Assembly: GCA_022801735.1 (NCBI GenBank)
Contig: JAAWSW010000024.1
Span: forward strand, 1 to 17,082
DNA from: Bacilli bacterium
GTDB taxonomy: Bacteria > Bacillota_I > Bacilli_A > RF39 > UBA660
Reading direction: 5' to 3'
Length of the DNA: 17,082 bases
Shown: in pieces, positions 6,180 to 11,688 of the stretch
How positions within the stretch are numbered: the first letter of the stretch is position 1
How the letters are laid out: every line of letters begins with the position of its first letter
Translations under genes and position numbers: made by a program
The notes under the pieces: generated by a model
Seen by the model: the letters and a program-made list of their open reading frames with translations, nothing else
What the model was told of the DNA's origin: nothing
The model's database searches: none

Positions 6180-6686
6180 ATGAGAGACATTACAATTTTT
6201 GTAAAACATACACCAGAATACATTATAAGAAAGGGCTGGGAAGTTATAGATGCTTACTATACTTATGAAGATGCCAAAATAAAAATCGAAAAATTAAAAA
6301 AGCAAGATAAAAAAGGTAACTATAAGTTAGTTGTAAAAGACGGTAAAAAGAATGGTAAAAAACTATCCGAAAGAATTATGTCATATTTAGAAATATTTGT
6401 ATCTAAAAATAATGACTTAAAAAAATTAGATAAATTATTAAAAATCGATGAAAATATAGATGTTCTATTCTCTGATGTGGAAGAAACAGAAGACTATCAA
6501 AAAGACAAAGTTATGAAGCAAAGATGTGAATATGTTGAACCAAATTATGAAAATGGAATTGAATATCCTAAGTATTTAAGTATATCAAACGGAGATTATA
6601 AGGACTTAATTGCTTATAACCCAAACATAGTAGAGAATAATCAAATTTTAGGAATGAAATTGATTGTAAGAGGGAGAAAAAAATGA
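6180..6686 (+). CDS. Hypothetical early protein
   Basis: A 168-residue, lysine-rich protein with GAGGAAGG ahead of the ATG. The first half is helical and charged (TYEDAKIKIEKLKKQDKKG); the second has alternating charged and hydrophobic segments with no catalytic motif or membrane segment. It sits between the nuclease and the SSB-like gene, and its stop overlaps that start by four bases. A role in recombination is possible but unproven. Confidence 0.6.
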   Translation: MRDITIFVKHTPEYIIRKGWEVIDAYYTYEDAKIKIEKLKKQDKKGNYKLVVKDGKKNGKKLSERIMSYLEIFVSKNNDLKKLDKLLKIDENIDVLFSDVEETEDYQKDKVMKQRCEYVEPNYENGIEYPKYLSISNGDYKDLIAYNPNIVENNQILGMKLIVRGRKK

Positions 6687-7030
6687 ATTTAAATTTTAAT
6701 TATCCAATAATGATTTTCAGAAAGGATTTTGATAACGGAACCGTTTATAGAATGGGAATCAGCAAAAAGAAACAAGATGGTTCTTATGAAAATGGTTACA
6801 TTAATTGTCAATTTAAAAGAGATGTAGAACTAGACAATAAAACCAAAATATTACCGAGCGATGCTTGGCTAACATTTTACAAAACAAAAGACGGACAAAC
6901 TGTTCCATATGTATTTATAAATCAATTCGAGTTAGTTGAAGAAGAAATGTTTGAATTGGATATTGATGAAGTTCTTTCTTCAGAGGAAGATGAGCAAATC
7001 GATATAGATGACAACTTCTTAGACGACTAA
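6683..7030 (+). CDS. Single-stranded-DNA-binding-protein-like
   Basis: A 115-residue protein with an OB-fold-like beta region (YRMGISKKKQDGSYENGYINCQF, LPSDAWLTFYKTKDG, PYVFINQFEL). From about residue 90 it becomes a strongly acidic tail ending IDIDDNFLDD. A flexible acidic end with a hydrophobic residue is the hallmark of SSB proteins that recruit partners. It would protect single strands for ERF recombination and replication. GAGGGAG precedes the ATG. Divergence from standard SSB makes this call inferential. Confidence 0.6.
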   Translation: MNLNFNYPIMIFRKDFDNGTVYRMGISKKKQDGSYENGYINCQFKRDVELDNKTKILPSDAWLTFYKTKDGQTVPYVFINQFELVEEEMFELDIDEVLSSEEDEQIDIDDNFLDD

Positions 7031-7362
7031 TGATTATAAGTTGCATAAAGTCAGCCGAGTTAGCACTCCAGGTTATTAACGAGGAATTACTACATAATCC
7101 TTCTGAAGATTTATTAGAAGAAAAAGAAATACTAGAAAACAGAATTAATTTTTATAAAAGCAACTTATCGAAAATGCCAGAAATAGAAAACAGATTATAT
7201 TACAAAATTGAATATGAAGGTAAATCTATTATGAAGGCAGTTAATGAAGTTGCTGATGAAAATTATTACAATGATATAAAACCTACAGACCCAACTTGGA
7301 TTTTTCGAAAATATTTAAAAAATATACGAAAATATTTAAACAACAATGAAACGACAATTTAG
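7030..7362 (+). CDS. Possible phage late transcription regulator (RinA/ArpU-like)
   Basis: A 110-residue helical protein. Residues 30-70 form a coiled-coil-like stretch; residues 58-105 (LYYKIEYEGKSIMKAVNEVA and TDPTWIFRKYLKNIRKYL) resemble the C-terminal DNA-binding portion of short phage regulators, which usually end the early operon. It starts at the one-base TAATG junction with no clear Shine-Dalgarno, so it depends on coupling. The early operon pauses after it at hairpins and tRNAs. The regulator role is tentative. Confidence 0.4.
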   Translation: MIISCIKSAELALQVINEELLHNPSEDLLEEKEILENRINFYKSNLSKMPEIENRLYYKIEYEGKSIMKAVNEVADENYYNDIKPTDPTWIFRKYLKNIRKYLNNNETTI

Positions 7363-7375
7363 AAAGTGATATAAC

Positions 7376-7484
7376 ATAATTGTCAGGAGATAATCCTGGC
7401 TCCATTCGGACCATTATGCATTTAGTTGCATAATAATCACCTCCTTTCTAGGGATGGATAGTATTAATTTACTATCCTTCACAT
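7376..7484 (+). other. Structured spacer with 16S rRNA-tail-like segment
   Basis: Three perfect hairpins fill the gap before the tRNAs: CAGGA/TCCTG (7384-7398), ATTATGCA/TGCATAAT (7413-7434) and GGATAGT/ACTATCC (7456-7477). Between the second and third lies ATCACCTCCTTTCTA (7436-7450), identical to the end of many Bacillota 16S rRNAs, including the anti-Shine-Dalgarno. ATCCTGGCTC (7393-7402) matches the conserved 16S 5' region. On the minus strand the first of these is a strong Shine-Dalgarno but is followed only by MQLNA and stop. No protein gene is visible. Confidence 0.5.
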
Positions 7485-7559
7485 CTCGGGGTAGAGTAGC
7501 GGTAACTCACTGGACTCATTATCCAGAGGTCGCAGGTTCAAATCCTGCCCCCGAAACCA
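7485..7559 (+). tRNA. tRNA-Met (CAU), initiator-like
   Basis: A complete 75-base cloverleaf: acceptor CTCGGGG with CCCCGAA, D-arm GAG/CTC, anticodon stem CTGGA/TCCAG with loop CTCATTA (anticodon CAT), T-arm GCAGG/CCTGC and encoded CCA. C1 faces A72, the mismatch that marks bacterial initiator tRNA, and the T-arm half closely resembles tRNA-fMet. The usual three G-C pairs at the anticodon stem end are reduced to two plus A-T, and position 37 is T rather than a purine. It could act in initiation, elongation, or, after lysidine modification, isoleucine decoding. Confidence 0.85.
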
Positions 7560-7562
7560 TTT

Positions 7563-7648
7563 GTTCCTGTGGCGAAATGGTAGACGCTGTGGACTTAAAA
7601 TCCACTGGAATTTATTCCATATAGGTTCAAATCCTATCAGGAACACCA
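7563..7648 (+). tRNA. tRNA-Leu (UAA)
   Basis: An 86-base class II tRNA. The acceptor GTTCCTG pairs perfectly with CAGGAAC, followed by ACCA. The anticodon stem GTGGA/TCCAC holds loop CTTAAAA with anticodon TAA. A long variable arm (TGGAA/TTCCA) and T-arm ATAGG/CCTAT are intact. Only three bases separate it from the Met tRNA, so both are probably cut from one transcript. It reads UUA, a codon that is very common in this AT-rich DNA. Confidence 0.93.
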
Positions 7649-7677
7649 AATAAAGTAAGATAAATAGGAGTGATAAT

Positions 7678-9027
7678 ATGAATGAATTAGAAAAAATATT
7701 TAATACGAAGCAAACAGAAAATGGTGATGTTGCATACAAAACAACAGGTAATAATTTAGCAGATTTGCTATTTTTAACTCCATTTTTTGAAAAACACCTA
7801 GACCAAGTAAATATTGGACAAAGTGATAGAGAAAAACTGCTTGCTATGTACATCAGAGACCCTAGATATGGAATGGGTCGTAGAGACTTAGGAAGAAAAC
7901 TTATGCAATTATCAGGCGTATCTTCCCACGACATAGTAAAAGCAGGAAGGTATGACGATTTATGGCATATTCCTACAAATAGCAATTTAGGACTTCTTCA
8001 ACTTTATCTTGCAGATAATAATGTGCTTGCTAAAAAGTGGATGCCTAGACTTACTGGGAAAGATAAAAAAATTGCTAAAGCATTATGCAAAATGTGGAAT
8101 ATTTCTGAAGAAGAGTATCGTAAGTTAATCAAAACAGATTCTACTGTAGAATATAAGTTATCGTATGCAGAAAAAGAAGAAGGAACACCTTTAAATGATT
8201 TATTTAATAAAGGTTCATATAAACATCCTTTAGTAGATAAAATCAACTTTGAACAAGTCCCAAGTATGGCAATGCATAAATATTTACACACTTTCTCTAC
8301 AAGAGAAGATATGAAAGATAGATTTGCTAAATACATTGAGGATGTAAAAGAAAATAAAAAGAAGGTTAATACATCTACTGCAAACGTACATGATGCTTAT
8401 AAAACTGCGACAAAAGGAACAAATGAAGCATCTGACATAATTGCTAAAAAGACAGTAGAGAATGCTACCTTAGGTGTAGAATTAGATGCTATTTGTATCT
8501 TAGACACATCTGCTTCAATGAATTGGGGAGACAATGTACAAGAAAAGGCTAATTCAGTAGCCCACGCAATAGCAACTAAATCAACTTATGCACCTAATCA
8601 AATAATTTCTTTTTCATCAAAACCTAAGTTAATGACAATTAAAGGTGATACATTAAAAGAACAATATCAATCAATGTATACTGGAGATTGTAGTAATACT
8701 GATTTTGGAAAAGTTATGAAACTATTACAAAAATTAGACAAGTATCCAGAATATCTAATTGTATTAAGTGACATGGAGTTTGATTGCGGTTCTAATCAAA
8801 CAAAAAAAGAAACGATGGAACTATTCAAAAAACATGGTGCTAATACCAGAATAATTTGGTGGAATTTTAATGATAGAAATAAAACTATTCCAGAATTTGA
8901 TGAATATGGAAATATATATTTAAGTGGTTATAATATCCAAATGCTAAAATTGTTGGAAAACAAATTTGACATGACTGCTTATGTAGATAAAATTCTAGAA
9001 GATTATAAAAAGAAAATAGGTAAATAA
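7678..9027 (+). CDS. Ro60/TROVE-like RNA-binding protein with vWA domain
   Basis: A 449-residue cytoplasmic protein. Residues 20-230 are helical repeats with the pattern YIRDPRYGMGRRDLGRKL and GRYDDLW, resembling the ring-forming TROVE/Ro60 region and the related DUF2828 family. Residues 268-430 form a von Willebrand A domain with a complete metal site: DTSAS (276-280), T341 in SNTDFGKV and D365 in LSDMEFD. Bacterial Ro proteins (Rsr) bind Y RNAs and misfolded RNA and can gate nucleases. A Y-RNA-like gene starts seven bases after the stop, and tRNAs precede the gene, which favours an RNA role. AGGAGTGATAAT precedes the ATG. A DUF2828-only assignment remains possible. Confidence 0.7.
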   Translation: MNELEKIFNTKQTENGDVAYKTTGNNLADLLFLTPFFEKHLDQVNIGQSDREKLLAMYIRDPRYGMGRRDLGRKLMQLSGVSSHDIVKAGRYDDLWHIPTNSNLGLLQLYLADNNVLAKKWMPRLTGKDKKIAKALCKMWNISEEEYRKLIKTDSTVEYKLSYAEKEEGTPLNDLFNKGSYKHPLVDKINFEQVPSMAMHKYLHTFSTREDMKDRFAKYIEDVKENKKKVNTSTANVHDAYKTATKGTNEASDIIAKKTVENATLGVELDAICILDTSASMNWGDNVQEKANSVAHAIATKSTYAPNQIISFSSKPKLMTIKGDTLKEQYQSMYTGDCSNTDFGKVMKLLQKLDKYPEYLIVLSDMEFDCGSNQTKKETMELFKKHGANTRIIWWNFNDRNKTIPEFDEYGNIYLSGYNIQMLKLLENKFDMTAYVDKILEDYKKKIGK

Positions 9028-9033
9028 TAATTA

Positions 9034-9145
9034 AATGCCCATTACAGCAAAAAACTTCCGATTGATGGATGTAACGTTGGTTCGAATCCAACTTAGTTAA
9101 TTTAACTAATAGTCAAGTGGTTAAGACGCATATTAAATGGGCATT
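9034..9145 (+). ncRNA. Y-RNA-like gene with permuted tRNA module (unit 1)
   Basis: AATGCCCATT (9034-9043) pairs perfectly with AATGGGCATT (9136-9145), forming a ten-base terminal stem. Inside lie a T-arm (GTTGG, TTCGAAT, CCAAC), a closed acceptor-like stem (TTAGTT/AACTAA) and then a D-arm (AGTCAAGTGGTTAAGAC), in the reverse of normal tRNA order. ATGT and GCAT can join as the anticodon-stem equivalent. This matches the YrlA type of bacterial Y RNA, where the stem of the two RNA ends binds Ro60 and the rest mimics tRNA. No CCA is encoded. It lies directly after the Ro60-like gene, which is the expected place. Confidence 0.75.
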
Positions 9146-9171
9146 GTACCTTTTCTAACTATATAATTTTA

Positions 9172-9255
9172 AAAGGTCGTACAGCAAAAAAAATAAGTCG
9201 TTTTATTTTGGTTGAAAAAGAAACATTACCCTGTCAAGGTAAGAGAGTGACCTTT
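9172..9255 (+). ncRNA. Y-RNA-like unit 2
   Basis: AAAGGTC (9172-9178) pairs with GACCTTT (9249-9255), extended by two G-T pairs. TACAGCAAAA follows the 5' strand and GAGAGT precedes the 3' strand, as in units 1 and 3. Inside are AAAATAA/TTATTTT and a hairpin TTACC, CTGTCAA, GGTAA whose seven-base loop looks like a tRNA-Asp anticodon arm (GTC). No T-arm is present. The upstream ACCTTTT (9148-9154) could pair with AAAAGGT of the stem instead. Confidence 0.5.
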
Positions 9256-9275
9256 GTTTAATTTAACAATATTTC

Positions 9276-9379
9276 AAGCCCATTACAGCAAAACAAAAAG
9301 ATAGAAATAATACATTTAATGTGTATAACAATATATGATATTGTTCAAACTGACAAATATAGCATCATAGTAAGGGCTT
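9276..9379 (+). ncRNA. Y-RNA-like unit 3
   Basis: AAGCCC (9276-9281) pairs with GGGCTT (9374-9379). The 5' strand is followed by ATTACAGCAAAA, exactly as in unit 1, and the 3' side AGTAAGGGCTTTG matches the other units. Inside are two hairpins: ATACA/TGTAT with a seven-base loop, and AACAATAT/ATATTGTT. It lacks a tRNA-like core. It resembles a stripped-down Y RNA, but only the terminal stem supports this. Confidence 0.45.
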
Positions 9380-9412
9380 TGTATAAAAACACTGTGATGT
9401 GAAAACTTGTCG

Positions 9413-9678
9413 CTTACTAATGGTATATGTACTCTTATATCCCGATTAGCACATTGGTAATCGGAAATCTATTGCAATAGTGTATATCATTGGTAAGGTG
9501 CTAATTAATAGCACAATTGGGGATTGCATTCGCAGTCGTACTGTCTAATTGTGGATAGTGTACTGGTATTTATGAAATGTTGTAGGTGGCGATAGCCCAA
9601 AAAGCAGTTTAAAACTGTGATAGGGAATGAACCTAGCATTCTACCTATCTAGGAAACAAAATAGTAAATATTGGTACG
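9413..9678 (+). ncRNA. Large structured RNA region of unknown class
   Basis: Two long helices mark RNA structure. CTTACTAATGGTATAT (9413-9428) pairs along all 16 bases with 9482-9497, enclosing hairpins CCGATTA/TAATCGG (9442-9464, a D-arm-like loop with TTGG) and CTATTGCAATAG. GTACTGGTATTTAT (9560-9573) pairs along 14 bases with 9664-9677, enclosing GTAGGT/ACCTAT, GGC/GCC, an anticodon-arm-like GCAG/CTGT and GAATG/CATTC. Several G-T pairs in each helix suggest selection for pairing. Between the two lies GTGCTA/TAGCAC, which competes with CACAATT/AATTGTG. No ORF is present. Position beside a phage tRNA recalls the ROOL and GOLLD classes; identity is not established. Confidence 0.55.
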
Positions 9679-9683
9679 GTTTT

Positions 9684-9757
9684 CGGCAGGTAGCCAAGTG
9701 GTAAGGCATTGGATTGCAAATCCTTGACCGTTGGTTCGAGTCCAACTCTGCCGTCCA
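9684..9757 (+). tRNA. tRNA-Cys (GCA)
   Basis: A 74-base tRNA with acceptor CGGCAGG/TCTGCCG (G7 with T66 as a wobble), D-arm GCC/GGC with AAGTGGTAA, anticodon loop TTGCAAA (GCA), T-arm GTTGG/CCAAC and encoded TCCA end. The anticodon stem TTGGA/TCCTT has only three Watson-Crick pairs, with two T-T oppositions at its base. It ends the structured RNA array and is followed by a terminator. Confidence 0.85.
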
Positions 9758-9787
9758 TAGTATCACTCCTTTCTTTTTACAAAGATA

Positions 9788-9838
9788 TGGCTTAAGTGGA
9801 AATAGCCACCCACAGAATAAGCCACATTGTGGTTTTTT
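9788..9838 (+). terminator. Attenuator-like terminator after the RNA array
   Basis: AAGCCAC (9819-9825) pairs with GTGGTTT (9829-9835) and is followed by T residues to 9838, an intrinsic terminator. The same TAAGCCA (9818-9824) can pair instead with TGGCTTA (9788-9794), which encloses GTGG/CCAC. The folds exclude each other, so upstream RNA could decide read-through into the RecU-like gene at 9857. The regulator is unknown. Confidence 0.6.
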
Positions 9839-9856
9839 CCATTATGAAAGGAATTA

Positions 9857-10342
9857 ATGCAAAATAACGGTAAAAGGTTTGAAACTAATTTTAAAAATAG
9901 TGTTCCGAAAGATACATATATCTATCGTTTAAAAGATGGAAGTGCTTCATGGGACAAAGGAACAAGAACAAGATTTCAAGCAAAAAATATTTGTGATTTT
10001 ATTCTTTATAAAAAACCATATTTATTTTTATTAGAATTAAAATCAACAAAAGGTAAAAATTTGCCAAATTCAAATGTAAAAACTAATCAATTAGAAGGAT
10101 TATTAGAGGCTAGTAAGTATGATGGAATCATTTGTGGAATAGTTATAGAGTTTAGTGAACAAAATGCTACATATTTTATAGAAATTAGCCAATATAAGAG
10201 GTTTTTGAAGAATACGAGTAGAAAGTCCTTACCACTTGATTATGTGGCTAAAAATGGTGTTAAAATCGATACAGAAAAGATGCGAGTAAATAGTAAATTT
10301 GATATAGAAAAAATGATAAAAGATATAGTAGGGAACAAATGA
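9857..10342 (+). CDS. recU: RecU-like Holliday junction resolvase
   Basis: A 161-residue protein of the RecU type. It opens with NNGKRFETNFKNSVP, and the PD-(D/E)XK signature follows: D47 in KNICDFILY, then E60 and K62 in LLELKSTKGK. The enzyme cuts four-way DNA junctions as a dimer during recombination and replication restart. It is a little shorter than the usual host RecU, as phage forms often are. AAAGGAATTA precedes the ATG, and the stop overlaps the next gene by four bases. It fits with the ERF/nuclease set earlier in the operon. Confidence 0.75.
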   Translation: MQNNGKRFETNFKNSVPKDTYIYRLKDGSASWDKGTRTRFQAKNICDFILYKKPYLFLLELKSTKGKNLPNSNVKTNQLEGLLEASKYDGIICGIVIEFSEQNATYFIEISQYKRFLKNTSRKSLPLDYVAKNGVKIDTEKMRVNSKFDIEKMIKDIVGNK

Positions 10343-11133
10343 AAGTTATAATAAGAAATTTAGAAAAAGAAGATAAAAAATATAAATCGTGTAAAGAGAT
10401 AAAAATACTTCCATTAAGTGATATACATTTAGGAAGTAAACAGTTAAATAAAAAATTACTTCTAGAAGCAATTGACCAGGTTAAAAATGACCCATATACA
10501 TTTACAATATTAAATGGTGACTTAATAGATATGACATTAAAAAGTAGTGTTGGTAGTGTTTATGAAAATGAATTGTCACCAATGGAACAAGTAGAACAGT
10601 TAATAAAATTACTAGAACCTATAAAAGATAAAATATTAGTTGTTAGTATGGGTAATCATGAACGCAGATGTGAGAAAGAAACAAATATAGATGTGTTAAA
10701 ACTTGTATGTAGTCAGTTAGGTATACTTGATAAATATGCCAATGGTGTTTGGTATTTATATTTGTATTTTGGGGAAAAAGTACAAGGAAGAAAAGCCCCT
10801 ATGGTCTATACCATTTCAGGTTATCATGGAAGCGGTGGCGGACGCGGAATCGGTGGAAAAGCCAATCGTTTAACCGATATGTCAAATATTGCTGTTGCAG
10901 ATTTGTATATAATGGGTCATACTCATACACCAATGGGGATGAAAAAGAGTATATATATTCCTGATTATAGTAATAAATCGCTTACATTAAGAGAAATGCA
11001 TTACTTAATGACTAATTCATTCTTAGAATATAATAATTCTTATGGCGAAATACAAGGTTATCACCCTTGTTCAACATCTTTAACAGAAGCAATTTTAGAT
11101 GGAACAAAAAGAAAGATAAAGGTAGTAATTTAA
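10339..11133 (+). CDS. Calcineurin-like metallophosphoesterase
   Basis: A 264-residue enzyme with all family motifs: SDIHLGS (D28, H30), NGDLID (D61), MGNHERR (N106, H107), GYHGSGGGRG (H163) and MGHTHTP (H194, H196), which bind a two-metal centre. These enzymes hydrolyse phosphodiester bonds in nucleic acid or small molecules; the substrate is unknown. Phage genomes often carry one near replication or packaging genes. A Gly-rich stretch at 164-172 may be a substrate loop. GGGAACAA precedes its ATG, four bases inside the RecU-like gene, so translation is coupled. Confidence 0.8.
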   Translation: MKVIIRNLEKEDKKYKSCKEIKILPLSDIHLGSKQLNKKLLLEAIDQVKNDPYTFTILNGDLIDMTLKSSVGSVYENELSPMEQVEQLIKLLEPIKDKILVVSMGNHERRCEKETNIDVLKLVCSQLGILDKYANGVWYLYLYFGEKVQGRKAPMVYTISGYHGSGGGRGIGGKANRLTDMSNIAVADLYIMGHTHTPMGMKKSIYIPDYSNKSLTLREMHYLMTNSFLEYNNSYGEIQGYHPCSTSLTEAILDGTKRKIKVVI

Positions 11134-11462
11134 TGATAGAATTTAATTATGAATATGAATATGCAGATAAAACAATAGAAAATGTAAGTGTAACATTAGA
11201 CTCAAACGCAAGTTATATAGAAGACATTTTAATGTATTTTAAGAAATTTTTAATCATGTGTGGGTATTCAGAAGAGCAGGTTAAAAAAATAGAATATAAT
11301 AAAAATTCAAAAGAGGAAACTTTAATTAAAATTATAAAAGAAATACATAGAGAATTATCTTTGTTGAAATCAAAAGAATGTCCTGATGAAGAGTTTAAAA
11401 ATATACCATATGAAATAATTGAATGGATAGAAGAGTTAGGAATAGTTAATGACAAGAAATAA
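11133..11462 (+). CDS. Hypothetical early protein
   Basis: A 109-residue acidic protein beginning MIEFNYEYEYADKTIENVSVT. I chose ATG 11133 because it overlaps the previous stop by one base (TAATG) and has AAAGGTAG upstream; the frame remains open farther left but with no good start. The rest looks helical, with IIEWIEELGIVND at the end. No family or motif is recognised. Its stop overlaps the next gene by 14 bases. Confidence 0.6.
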   Translation: MIEFNYEYEYADKTIENVSVTLDSNASYIEDILMYFKKFLIMCGYSEEQVKKIEYNKNSKEETLIKIIKEIHRELSLLKSKECPDEEFKNIPYEIIEWIEELGIVNDKK

Positions 11463-11688
11463 TAGGAACATTTCTTTTCTTACGTTTGTCAACAGAAAAT
11501 ACAGAAAACTATCTGGACAATCACCAAAAGTGATATTGTTCTATGATATAGATGATTATATGTTGTATTTATTTTATGATGTATATAACGAAGATGCAGA
11601 AAAATATTATTATAAACTAGAAGAAGATTTAATTGAGTATGTTAATCTACAGTTAGGGATAAAGAAGAGGAAAACTAATGCAAAATAA
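11449..11688 (+). CDS. Hypothetical 79-aa protein
   Basis: A 79-residue protein with a basic start (MTRNNRNISF, NRKYRKL) and a Tyr/Asp-rich middle (VILFYDIDDYMLYLFYDVYN) that may be beta strands. TTAGGA stands ahead of the ATG. It overlaps both neighbours, so it is part of a coupled cluster. Function unknown. Confidence 0.55.
   Translation: MTRNNRNISFLTFVNRKYRKLSGQSPKVILFYDIDDYMLYLFYDVYNEDAEKYYYKLEEDLIEYVNLQLGIKKRKTNAK

Noticed and set aside
7479..7985. 168-codon open frame on the minus strand across the tRNAs
   Set aside because: Its end reads GQDLNLRPLDNESSELPLLYPEM, the well-known false translation of antisense tRNA; it also overlaps the Ro60-like gene.
8004..8336. Minus-strand frame within the Ro60-like gene
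   Set aside because: Shadow of a well supported coding frame; no ribosome binding site.
8885..9091. Minus-strand frame over the end of the Ro60-like gene
   Set aside because: Overlaps the gene and a Y-RNA-like unit, no good start, no protein-like composition.
9028..9760. CRISPR array in the repeat-bearing non-coding region
   Set aside because: The common motif is short (about 10 bases), units differ in length and have internal pairing stems; no regular repeat-spacer pattern, no cas genes.
9758..9767. Minus-strand Shine-Dalgarno plus ATG over tRNA-Cys
   Set aside because: GAAAGGAGTGATACT ATG begins a frame that is antisense to tRNA-Cys; no further protein-like sequence.
11067..11132. N-terminal extension of the 109-aa protein
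   Set aside because: Lies wholly inside the metallophosphoesterase gene; the ATG at the TAATG junction has the binding site.
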